NCBI RefSeq assembly: GCF_027941775.1
Contig: NZ_CP115917.1
Coordinates: 2,151,001-2,215,000 of the forward strand
Length of the DNA: 64,000 nt
Reading direction: 5' to 3'
Source of the DNA: Tenacibaculum pacificus
GTDB taxonomy: Bacteria > Bacteroidota > Bacteroidia > Flavobacteriales > Flavobacteriaceae
Shown here one piece after another: positions 54,284 through 64,000 of the stretch (within the stretch, counting starts at the first letter, position 1; each line of letters starts with the position of its first letter). A program made the translations under genes and the position numbers. The notes under the pieces are model-generated. The model was not told the origin of the DNA and made no database searches. It saw only the letters and a list, made by a program, of their open reading frames with translations.

Positions 54284-55948
54284 ATGTGTGGAATTGTATG
54301 TGCGTTTGATTTAAAACAAACTTCGGATAGTTTAAGACCTCAGGTTTTAGAAATGGCTAAAAAAATTAGACATCGTGGACCAGACTGGAGTGGTGTTTAT
54401 AGTGATGACAGTGTTATAATGGCTCATGAAAGATTAGCTATTGTAGATCCTGCTTCAGGACAACAACCTTTATTTAGTGCTGATAAAAAACTAATTTTAG
54501 CTGCTAACGGAGAAATATACAACCACAGAGAATTAGCTAAAAACCTTAAAAATCCTTATGAATTTCAAACAGCTTCTGATTGTGAAGTAATTTTAGCACT
54601 TTACAAAGAAAAAGGTGTTGATTTTGTAGATGATTTAAATGGAATTTTTGGTTTCGCTTTGTATGATGCTGAAAAAGATGAATATTTTGTCGCTCGTGAT
54701 CATATGGGAATTATTCCTTTATATATTGGTTGGGATCAAAACGGAACTTTCTATGTTGCTTCTGAATTAAAAGCTTTAGAAGGTACTTGTTCTAAAATCG
54801 AATTATTTCCTCCAGGACATTATATGTCTAGTAAAGATGGAAAATTTGTACAATGGTACAAAAGAGATTGGTCTGATTACCAAGCAGTAAAAGACAACGA
54901 AACCAGCATTTCAGAAGTAAAAGAAGCTTTAGAAGCAGCAGTTCACAGACAATTAATGAGTGATGTACCTTACGGTGTTTTACTTTCTGGAGGATTAGAT
55001 TCTTCAGTAATATCGGCAATTGCTAAAAAATACTCACAAAAAAGAATTGAATCTGATGATAAATCAGAAGCTTGGTATCCGCAGTTACATTCTTTTTCTG
55101 TAGGATTAGAAGGTTCTCCTGATTTAGCTGCAGCTCAAAAAGTTGCAGATCATATTGGAACCGTTCATCATGAAATAAAATTCACCATTCAAGAAGGTTT
55201 AGATGCTATTAAAGATGTTATCTATAACATAGAAACATACGATATTACTACAATCCGTTCTTCTACTCCAATGTATTTAATGGCACGTGTTATTAAATCG
55301 ATGGGTGTTAAAATGGTATTATCTGGTGAAGGTGCTGATGAAATTTTTGGAGGATATTTATACTTTCACAAAGCTCCTAATGCTGAAGAATTCCACGAAG
55401 AAACTGTTCGTAAATTAAACAAATTACATATGTATGACTGTTTAAGAGCCAACAAAAGTTTAATGGCTTGGGGAATTGAAGGACGTGTACCATTTTTAGA
55501 CAAAGAATTTATGGATGTTGCTATGCGTATCAACCCACAAGATAAAATGATTAACGGTGAACGCATGGAAAAATGGGTTATCCGTAAGGCATTTGAAGAT
55601 ATGTTACCTGAAAGCGTTGCTTGGAGACAAAAAGAACAATTTTCTGATGGTGTTGGTTATAGTTGGATTGACACCTTGAAAGAAGTTGTTGATAAAGAAG
55701 TTACTGATGAACAATTAGCTAACGCTAAATTCAGATTCCCAATTCAAACACCAACTAACAAAGAAGAGTTTTATTATAGAACTATTTTTGAAGACCACTT
55801 CCCTAGTGATACCGCTGCATTAAGCGTTCCACAAGAAGCAAGTGTAGCTTGTAGTACAGCTATCGCATTAGAATGGGATGAAGCATTTAAAAACATGAAC
55901 GAACCATCTGGTAGAGCAATTGCGAATATCCATGATGATTCTTACTAA
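54284..55948 (+). CDS. asnB: Asparagine synthase B
   Basis: 554 residues. The N-terminal glutaminase begins with the nucleophile Cys2 (MCGIVCAFDLK); RHRGPDWSGVYSDDS and NGEIYNHRELAKNL follow. The synthetase half has the ATP loop GVLLSGGLDSSVISAIAKKY, then LSGEGADEIFGGYLYFHKAP and WGIEGRVPFLDKEFMDVAM. It makes asparagine from aspartate, glutamine and ATP. A near-consensus promoter (TTG at 54172, GATATTTG at 54198-54205) lies upstream. The rest of the gap back to the trp promoter shows nothing else. Confidence 0.96.
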   Translation: MCGIVCAFDLKQTSDSLRPQVLEMAKKIRHRGPDWSGVYSDDSVIMAHERLAIVDPASGQQPLFSADKKLILAANGEIYNHRELAKNLKNPYEFQTASDCEVILALYKEKGVDFVDDLNGIFGFALYDAEKDEYFVARDHMGIIPLYIGWDQNGTFYVASELKALEGTCSKIELFPPGHYMSSKDGKFVQWYKRDWSDYQAVKDNETSISEVKEALEAAVHRQLMSDVPYGVLLSGGLDSSVISAIAKKYSQKRIESDDKSEAWYPQLHSFSVGLEGSPDLAAAQKVADHIGTVHHEIKFTIQEGLDAIKDVIYNIETYDITTIRSSTPMYLMARVIKSMGVKMVLSGEGADEIFGGYLYFHKAPNAEEFHEETVRKLNKLHMYDCLRANKSLMAWGIEGRVPFLDKEFMDVAMRINPQDKMINGERMEKWVIRKAFEDMLPESVAWRQKEQFSDGVGYSWIDTLKEVVDKEVTDEQLANAKFRFPIQTPTNKEEFYYRTIFEDHFPSDTAALSVPQEASVACSTAIALEWDEAFKNMNEPSGRAIANIHDDSY

Positions 55949-55978
55949 ATAATTGTTCTTTTTTTAAATTTTAATTAT

Positions 55979-56006
55979 TTAAAACCTCGCTTTTGCGAGG
56001 TTTTTT
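55979..56006 (+). terminator. Terminator of asnB
   Basis: AAAACCTCGC and GCGAGGTTTT pair around TTTT, followed by T-run, 30 bases after the stop. The remaining ~280 bases to gyrB hold only a -7-like TATTTTTG at 56146-56153. Confidence 0.85.
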
Positions 56007-56275
56007 CATATACAAAACTTACCGTGTTTCAAAAACAATAAGAAATAAACTATAAAGATGTTTTTAAGCGTTTTAAGACATTTTTAAATTATTCGCAAAA
56101 GCTTTATTTTTAAACCTCAACAGCTAAAAAGCTTTAAAATAATTGTATTTTTGTAGTAGTTGTTTTATCTAAAAATAGCATATCCTTTTTTTAGAAAATT
56201 AGCTAGTTTTTTTATCCGCAGAAAAAAATTTAATTTATTTTGTGATAAAAGACATTAAAAACAAAACTTAATTAA

Positions 56276-58225
<1,950 letters not shown>

Positions 58226-58269
58226 AACTTTCAGTTTATCTAGCTGAAACTTTATAAATAAAGCAAAAT

Positions 58270-58302
58270 AAAACCCTATTGAAACTTCAATAGGGTTTTG
58301 TT
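58270..58302 (+). terminator. Terminator of gyrB
   Basis: AAAACCCTATTG and CAATAGGGTTTT pair around AAACTT, with a T-rich tail. Confidence 0.88.
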
Positions 58303-58370
58303 TTTATATCGATGTGCAAATCGTTATTTTTGTGCAACTAAATTAATCATCACAATTAAAATATAAAAAT

Positions 58371-59297
58371 ATGAAAGTAACAGTTGTAGGAGCAGGTGCT
58401 GTAGGTGCAAGTTGTGCAGAGTATATTGCTATTAAAAATTTCGCATCAGAAGTTGTATTAGTAGATATTAAAGAAGGTTTTGCTGAAGGTAAAGCAATGG
58501 ATTTAATGCAAACAGCTTCTTTAAATGGTTTTGATACTAAAATTACAGGAACTACAGGAGATTATGGAAAAACTGCTGGTTCTGATATTTGTATTATCAC
58601 TTCTGGTATTGCACGTAAACCTGGTATGTCTCGTGACGAATTATTAGGAATCAATGCAGGTATTGTAAAAATGGTTGCTACTAGTTTAGTTGAGCAATCA
58701 CCTAACACTATTATTATTGTAGTTTCTAATCCTATGGATACTATGACTTATTTAGTACACAAAGCAACTGGATTACCTAAAAATAGAATTATAGGTATGG
58801 GTGGAGCTTTAGATTCTGCTCGTTTTAAATATCGTTTAGCTGAAGCTTTAGGAGCGCCTATTTCTGATGTTGACGGAATGGTAATTGGTGGTCACTCTGA
58901 TAAAGGAATGATTCCTTTAACTCGTTTAGCTACTCGTAACTCTGTTCCTGTTTCTGAATTTTTATCAGAAGAAAGATTAGAACAAGTAAAACAAGATACT
59001 AAAGTTGGTGGTGCTACCTTAACTGGTTTATTAGGTACTTCTGCTTGGTATGCTCCAGGAGCTGCAGTTTCTGGTATGGTTCAAGCTATTGCTTGTGATA
59101 CTAAAAAAATATTCCCTTGTTCTACTTTATTAGACGGTGAATATGGTTTATCTGGTTTATGTATCGGAGTACCTGTTGTTTTAGGTAAAGACGGAATTGA
59201 AAGTATTGTTGAAATTAATTTATCTGATGATGAAAAAGCTAGTTTAGCTTCTTCTGCAGATGCTGTTAAAAATAATAATGCTGCTTTAAACTTATAA
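58371..59297 (+). CDS. mdh: Malate dehydrogenase
   Basis: 308 residues, the LDH-like MDH type common in Bacteroidetes. NAD loop VTVVGAGAVGASCAEYIAIK. Substrate-binding ARKPGMSRDELLGINAGIV. VVSNPMDTMTYL. Catalytic His in MVIGGHSDKGMIPLTRLAT. It oxidises malate to oxaloacetate in the TCA cycle. A promoter-like TATTTTTG lies at 58325-58332, just after the gyrB terminator. Confidence 0.95.
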   Translation: MKVTVVGAGAVGASCAEYIAIKNFASEVVLVDIKEGFAEGKAMDLMQTASLNGFDTKITGTTGDYGKTAGSDICIITSGIARKPGMSRDELLGINAGIVKMVATSLVEQSPNTIIIVVSNPMDTMTYLVHKATGLPKNRIIGMGGALDSARFKYRLAEALGAPISDVDGMVIGGHSDKGMIPLTRLATRNSVPVSEFLSEERLEQVKQDTKVGGATLTGLLGTSAWYAPGAAVSGMVQAIACDTKKIFPCSTLLDGEYGLSGLCIGVPVVLGKDGIESIVEINLSDDEKASLASSADAVKNNNAALNL

Positions 59298-59324
59298 GAA
59301 GTTTTTAGTACTCTACTATCAAAT

Positions 59325-59359
59325 AAATCCTGAGTAATTTTAAATTACTCAGGATTTTT
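59325..59359 (+). terminator. Terminator of mdh
   Basis: AAATCCTGAGTAAT and ATTACTCAGGATTT form a 14-bp stem followed by T-run. Confidence 0.9.
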
Positions 59360-59411
59360 ATTTTTAAAATATTTGTAAGGTTAAAAAAACAGTACGACTA
59401 ATGAAATGAGA

Positions 59412-59487
59412 AACATTATATAATGTTTTTTTTTCATAGTTTTTTATAGCAATTTTCCCATTTCATTTATGAAGTGGGTTTTTTTAT
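59412..59487 (+). terminator. Two further plus-strand terminator-like hairpins
   Basis: AAACATTA/TAATGTTT with nine T (59412-59437), then CCCATTTCAT/ATGAAGTGGG (one G-T) with seven T (59458-59487). No gene lies between them and mdh, so either they insulate ftsE or a short RNA is encoded on the plus strand. Confidence 0.6.
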
Positions 59488-59493
59488 ATAAAT

Positions 59494-60174
59494 CTAAATA
59501 GATTGTTGTACTTCAAATAACTCTCCACCTTCACACTTTAAGGTTTTATGTTTAAACTTTACAATTAACTGATAATCGTGAGTAGCCATTAAAATAGTTT
59601 TTCCACTTTTATGAATTTCATTTAACAATTCCATCACTTCTAATGAGGTTTGAGGATCTAAATTTCCTGTAGGCTCATCAGCTAAAATTAATTCTGGATC
59701 ATTTAATAAAGCTCTTGCAATAGCAACTCGCTGTTGTTCTCCTCCTGAAAGTTCAAATGTTTTTTTGTAGTATTTATCTTTCATTCCTACTTTATCTAAA
59801 ACCTCATTAATTTTATATTCTATGTCGGTTTTATTTTTCCATCCAGTAGCTTTTAAAACAAATTCTAGATTTTTAAATACATTTCTATCATTCAAAAGTT
59901 TAAAATCTTGAAAAACGATTCCTAACTTTCTTCTTAAAAAAGGAATATCTTTTTGTCTGGTTTTCTTTAAATTAAAACCAACAATTTCACCTAAACCACG
60001 TTGCAATTGTAAATCTCCGTATAAAGTTTTTAGCAGACTACTTTTTCCGCTTCCTGTTTTTCCTATCAAATAATAAAAATCTCCTTTATTTAATCTGAAA
60101 TTAACTTTTGACAACACTAAGTTCTCTTGCTGATAAATATCTGCATTTTCAAGATGTAAAACAGGTCTTTCCAT
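59494..60174 (-). CDS. ftsE: Cell division ATP-binding protein FtsE
   Basis: 226 residues. Walker [22 protein letters not shown]-loop [22 protein letters not shown] signature [18 protein letters not shown], Walker [15 protein letters not shown] and His switch [10 protein letters not shown]. FtsE pairs with the membrane protein FtsX to activate wall hydrolases at the septum. ftsX is not adjacent here. A TAGATTTG -7 element (60199 down to 60192) precedes the gene, which is divergent from the TPR gene. Confidence 0.9.
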   Translation of the reverse strand: MERPVLHLENADIYQQENLVLSKVNFRLNKGDFYYLIGKTGSGKSSLLKTLYGDLQLQRGLGEIVGFNLKKTRQKDIPFLRRKLGIVFQDFKLLNDRNVFKNLEFVLKATGWKNKTDIEYKINEVLDKVGMKDKYYKKTFELSGGEQQRVAIARALLNDPELILADEPTGNLDPQTSLEVMELLNEIHKSGKTILMATHDYQLIVKFKHKTLKCEGGELFEVQQSI

Positions 60175-60299
60175 ATATTAATTGATTTTTACAAATCTAA
60201 AATTTTATTACTTAATTATATAACATTTCTTACTTTTGATGCATTCTTTACCAACAAAAATAAAAAAGGAACGTTATAGTTCTTAGATAACTAAAAAAT

Positions 60300-63200
60300 A
60301 TGAGATTTATTTGTTATAAAAAAAGCTATTATTTATTGTTTTTAATCGCTTTTTCAACAACTATAATAGCACAAGAATCTGCTATTAATTCAGAAACTAC
60401 AGCCGATTATCACAAAGCGGTAAAACTTTACAACAACAAGGCTTATGCCGCTGCACAGGGTTTGTTTAGTGAAGTTTCCAAAAATTCTGAACCGCACCGA
60501 AACAGCAAAGCTGATGCCGATTATTATGAAGCAATGTGTGCCATTAAACTAACCCAAAATAACGCTAATGATAAGGTAGTCGCTTTTGTAAGAAACTATC
60601 CATATCACAGTAAAAAAGAGAAAGCTTTTTTAGAAGTTGGTAACTATTATTTTGCTAACAGAAAAGCAGCACACGCCTTAAAATGGTATCAAAAAGTAAA
60701 TGAAGAGCTTTTAAGTGCTCCTGAAAGAAATGAATTGAACTATAAAATGGGTTATGCATTATTAGTTTCTAATTATTTAAAAGATGCAAAAGAACGTTTT
60801 AAAACCTTATTAGGAAATCCTACTTATGGTAATGATGCCCGATATTACTTCGGATATGTTGCTTACAAACAACAAAATTTTGGAGAAGCCGAAGATAATT
60901 TAAGTCAATTAGCAAATGATGCTACTTATCAATCAAAAGCTAATTATTATATTTTAGATATTAGTTTTAAAGCAGGTCGTTTTGATAAATCTGCAGATAT
61001 TGGTACAAAACTTTTAAAAAAATCAAAAGATAAAAAAGAAATTTCTGAAATTTCTAAAATTGTTGGAGAGAGTTATTTCAATCTAAAAAAATATAATGAT
61101 GCAATTCCATATTTGAAAGCCTACAAAGGTAAAAATGGAAAATGGACAAATACCGATTATTATTACTTAGGATATGCTTATTATCAGCAAAAAAACTATG
61201 AAGAAGCAATTGGTAATTTCAATAAAATTATTGGAGGAAACAACAAAGTTGCTCAAAATGCCTATTATCATTTAGGAGAATGTTATTTAGAATCACAGAA
61301 AAAAACGGAAGCTTTAAATGCATTTAAAAATGCTAGCGAAATGGATTTCGATTTAAAAATAACAGAAAGTGCTTCGTTAAGTTATGCTAAATTAAGTTAT
61401 GAACTTGGAAATCCATATAAAAGTGTTCCCGAGGTTTTAAAAGATTTTTTAGCTAAATATCCTAAATCTGCTAGCGCTACCGAAATTAGTGAATTATTAA
61501 TTACTTCATATTTGCATCAACAAGATTATCAAGGTGCTTTAGATTATTTAGCAACGACTAAATCTTCAAAAAATAAAAACCTTGCAAACGAAGTTTCTTT
61601 ATATAGAGGAATTCAATTATTTAATGAAAGTACTTTAAAAATAGCAAAACCTTATTTTGAAAGAGCAACTTTAACAGAAAATCAAATAGTTAGTAATAAA
61701 GGGATTTTTTGGCTTGCTGAAACTGATTATTTATTAGGAAATTATCAAGATGCATTAACTAATTTTTTACGAATTACAAATACTGATTTTGAAGAATCTA
61801 AAAAATTAACATACAATATTGCATACACATACTTTAAATTGAAAGATTATAAAAACTCAGCAATTTATTTTCAACAATTTTTAGATACTAAATTAAATGA
61901 CAATAATTTAAATGATGATGCTTCTAACCGATTAGGTGATTCTTATTATGCTTCTAAAGGATTTTTAAAAGCTATTGCTTCATACGAAAAAGTAATTAAT
62001 GAAGGTGGTGTCGGTGCTGATTATGCACAATATCAAAAAGCTATGAGTTATGGTTTTATGGGTAAAAACAATCTTAAAATTGAAGCTTTTAAAACACTTA
62101 TTAATGAATATAAAGATTCGCAATTACAAGATGATGCATTATTTCAATTAGCAGCAACTTATACTACTGTAAATAATTCGGCTAAAGCTCAAGAAACTTA
62201 TGATACTTTATTATCTAAGCATCAAAGTAGTAATTATATTCCTAATGTTCTTTTACGTCAAGGATTATTGTACAATAATGATAATCAAAAGAAAAAAGCT
62301 TTAGAGAAATATAAAGAAGTTGTAGCAAAACATCCTAATTCAAAAGAGGCTAAACAAGCTGTTAGCAATGTTAAAAATATTTATATAGATCTTGGAAAAG
62401 TAGATGAATATGCTGTTTGGGTTAAAGATGTCATCTTTATAAATGTTACAGATGCAGACCTTGACAATGCAACGTATCAAGCTGCTGAAAATAAATTTTT
62501 AGAGAACAATAACACAAAAGCAATTATAGGTTTTAATAAATATCTTAAAGGTTTTCCTTCAGGAATACATGCTTTAAAAGCTCATTTTTATTTAGCACAA
62601 GCATATAATAACACGAGTCAATTTAATAATGCAATTCCTAATTATACTTATGTAATTACTAAGGATAAAAATGAATTCACAGAAGAATCTTTAACCAAAA
62701 TTGCTAAAATATATTTAGAAAAAGAAGATTGGAATAACGGAATAAGTGTACTAGAAAAATTAGAAAAAGCAGCTAATTATCCGCAGAATATTACTTTTGC
62801 TCAAAGTAATTTAATGAAAGGTTATTACGAAAGAAAAGAATACTCAAAAGCAATTACTTATGCCGAAAAAGTATTAGCTACTGATAAAATAGATACTAAT
62901 ATTTCTGAAGATGCAAAAGTAATTATTGCACGTTCTGCATTTAAAACCAATGATTTTATAACTGCTGAAGAGTATTTTAATGAAGTTAGCAAAAATGCAA
63001 CTGGCGAATTAAAAGCAGAAAGTTTATATTATAACGCCTTCTTTTTAAATGAAAATAAAGATTATGAAGCATCAAATAAAGCGGTGCAAAACTTAATCGC
63101 CAATTATTCTTCTTATAAATATTGGGGTGTTAAAAGTTACATCGTAATGGCTAAAAATTACTATGCTTTAAATGATGCTTATCAAGCAACCTATATTTTA

Positions 63201-63320
63201 GAAAATATTATCAAAAATTTTACCGAGCATAAAGATATTACAGAAGAAGCTAGCAATGAGCTTAGAGCTATCAAAAATAAAGAAGCCAAAACAAACGAGT
63301 CTATTAATAGCCAAAACTAG
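60300..63320 (+). CDS. Large secreted TPR-repeat protein
   Basis: 1006 residues. The signal peptide ends SYYLLFLIAFSTTIIAQ. TPR or Sel1-like helical pairs then run almost the whole length (for example YHKAVKLYNNKAYAAAQGLF, YYLGYAYYQQKNYEEAIGNF, RLGDSYYASKGFLKAIASYE, YYERKEYSKAITYAEKVLA). There is no catalytic motif. The repeats suggest a periplasmic scaffold. It is followed 27 bases later by an outer-membrane-type gene on the same strand, so the two may form a surface complex (inference). A -7-like TACTTTTG lies at 60231-60238. Confidence 0.85.
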   Translation: MRFICYKKSYYLLFLIAFSTTIIAQESAINSETTADYHKAVKLYNNKAYAAAQGLFSEVSKNSEPHRNSKADADYYEAMCAIKLTQNNANDKVVAFVRNYPYHSKKEKAFLEVGNYYFANRKAAHALKWYQKVNEELLSAPERNELNYKMGYALLVSNYLKDAKERFKTLLGNPTYGNDARYYFGYVAYKQQNFGEAEDNLSQLANDATYQSKANYYILDISFKAGRFDKSADIGTKLLKKSKDKKEISEISKIVGESYFNLKKYNDAIPYLKAYKGKNGKWTNTDYYYLGYAYYQQKNYEEAIGNFNKIIGGNNKVAQNAYYHLGECYLESQKKTEALNAFKNASEMDFDLKITESASLSYAKLSYELGNPYKSVPEVLKDFLAKYPKSASATEISELLITSYLHQQDYQGALDYLATTKSSKNKNLANEVSLYRGIQLFNESTLKIAKPYFERATLTENQIVSNKGIFWLAETDYLLGNYQDALTNFLRITNTDFEESKKLTYNIAYTYFKLKDYKNSAIYFQQFLDTKLNDNNLNDDASNRLGDSYYASKGFLKAIASYEKVINEGGVGADYAQYQKAMSYGFMGKNNLKIEAFKTLINEYKDSQLQDDALFQLAATYTTVNNSAKAQETYDTLLSKHQSSNYIPNVLLRQGLLYNNDNQKKKALEKYKEVVAKHPNSKEAKQAVSNVKNIYIDLGKVDEYAVWVKDVIFINVTDADLDNATYQAAENKFLENNNTKAIIGFNKYLKGFPSGIHALKAHFYLAQAYNNTSQFNNAIPNYTYVITKDKNEFTEESLTKIAKIYLEKEDWNNGISVLEKLEKAANYPQNITFAQSNLMKGYYERKEYSKAITYAEKVLATDKIDTNISEDAKVIIARSAFKTNDFITAEEYFNEVSKNATGELKAESLYYNAFFLNENKDYEASNKAVQNLIANYSSYKYWGVKSYIVMAKNYYALNDAYQATYILENIIKNFTEHKDITEEASNELRAIKNKEAKTNESINSQN

Positions 63321-63347
63321 AATTTGTTAAAAACAAAAAAGAGTTCA

Positions 63348-64000
63348 ATGATTAAATTAATAAAAAAACACATCCTTTTACTTGTTTTATTTGTAATATC
63401 AGTTGCAAATTCACAAGAAAAAAAGTACCCGAAAAAGCAAAAGATAGCATCATAAAAACAGAAGTTGTAAATGTAGTAACATCATATGTTCCTAAAATTA
63501 CGGATGCTTTTAAAATAAAACAAAAACCATTAATAACACATTCAAAAGAAACTCAGAAAAAAGCACTTGAATACACAATATTCTCTGTGCCTGTAGCTTC
63601 TACTTTTATTCCTAAAAGTGGTGTTATGAAAAAAATTGACTTAGGTAAAAGAGAAGAATTATATCCTAATTATCTTTCGCTTGGTTTTGGTACTAAAATG
63701 ACGCCTTTTGTTGAAGCATATATCAGAAATGAAACTGGTTATGGTGGTGAGTTTGGTGCGCATTTAAAGTTTTTACTTTCTGCCGATCCTGTTGAAGAAA
63801 TACCTCTTAGTAGTACTTATTATAACGTAGGGTTAAATTTATTCTACGCACAAAATGAGCGTTATTATAGCTGGAAAGCAGGTGTTAATGGAGAACGAAA
63901 CAAACATAATTGGTATGGTTTACCTACAAATATTTTTCCTACTGAAGCAACAGTTGACAACAAGGCTACAATTAGCCGTATAGAGCCTGAACAAGCATAC
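63348..64000 (+). pseudogene. Outer-membrane beta-barrel-type protein, frameshifted and cut by the window end
   Basis: Starts MIKLIKKHILLLVLFVISVA-NSQEKK (signal peptide). The frame breaks at an A7 run (63418-63424). With one more A it reads VPEKAKDSIIKTEVVNVVTS and stays open to the window end. Later parts have alternating aromatic strands (YPNYLSLGFGTKMTPFVEAY, STYYNVGLNLFYAQNERYYS) typical of outer-membrane barrels, perhaps TonB-receptor-related. It follows the TPR gene by 27 bases, probably in one operon. Identity remains open because the C-terminus is outside. Confidence 0.65.

Noticed and set aside
59359-59490. Small RNA gene between mdh and ftsE
   Set aside because: Two terminator-like hairpins are visible but no promoter or conserved structure could be supported.

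Overview
The window is chromosomal DNA of a marine-type member of the Flavobacteriaceae (Bacteroidota), probably close to Tenacibaculum or Polaribacter. This rests on: very AT-rich DNA; -7 elements of the Bacteroidetes form TAnnTTTG; type III and type II glutamine synthetases side by side; a TonB receptor with a carboxypeptidase-like N-terminal domain; the ~390-residue PurM; IcmF; and many lipoproteins of flavobacterial DUF families. Genus is inference.

Layout. 1-1.2 kb: 3' part of an OmpA protein with a repeat stalk. 1.3-5.3 kb: a minus-strand response regulator / HEAT / GT2 glycosyltransferase / YaiO operon, apparently for surface polysaccharide, with several lesions. 5.5-10.6 kb: DUF389 membrane protein, C1 peptidase, frameshifted TonB receptor. 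10.8-13.1 kb: NO-stress locus (flavohemoglobin, HPP membrane protein, divergent Crp/Fnr regulator with a palindromic operator). 13.2-17.8 kb: purM and two divergent glutamine synthetases around a G4/C4 operator array. 18-22.3 kb: Ca/Na exchanger, SPFH protein, small conserved genes, tRNA-Arg(ACG), VF530, and a candidate 6S-like RNA. 22.3-27.1 kb: operon with a peptide-ABC permease, three tandem TlpA-like lipoproteins, tpiA, prmA and clpS. 27.1-30.6 kb: pyrF, a BtuF-like protein and small lipoproteins. 30.7-35.1 kb: hutU-hutH with a divergent LysR regulator. 35.2-39.0 kb: a small HExxH protein and icmF. 39.2-44.2 kb: a three-gene restriction-like island, flanked by icmF and by a second, synonymously diverged copy of the icmF 3' end. 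44.4-47 kb: hypothetical gene and recQ. 47.2-54 kb: complete trpEGDCFBA operon behind a Trp-Trp-Trp leader peptide attenuator. 54.3-64 kb: asnB, gyrB, mdh, ftsE, a 1006-residue TPR protein and the start of an outer-membrane protein.

Most interesting: the 39-44 kb cassette encodes an IF-2-N-like/coiled-coil protein, a McrB-like AAA ATPase and a McrC-like PD-(D/E)XK nuclease. It looks like an undescribed relative of type IV (McrBC-type) restriction.

Many core genes are frameshifted here, and the indels are not random. Six are one-base losses in homopolymers. Nine are one- or two-base insertions inside CATG. That points to a long-read assembly with consensus errors, possibly at an m6A-modified CATG motif, so most 'pseudogenes' below are probably intact in the organism. 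The GT2 gene also has an in-frame stop, so it may be truly decayed.
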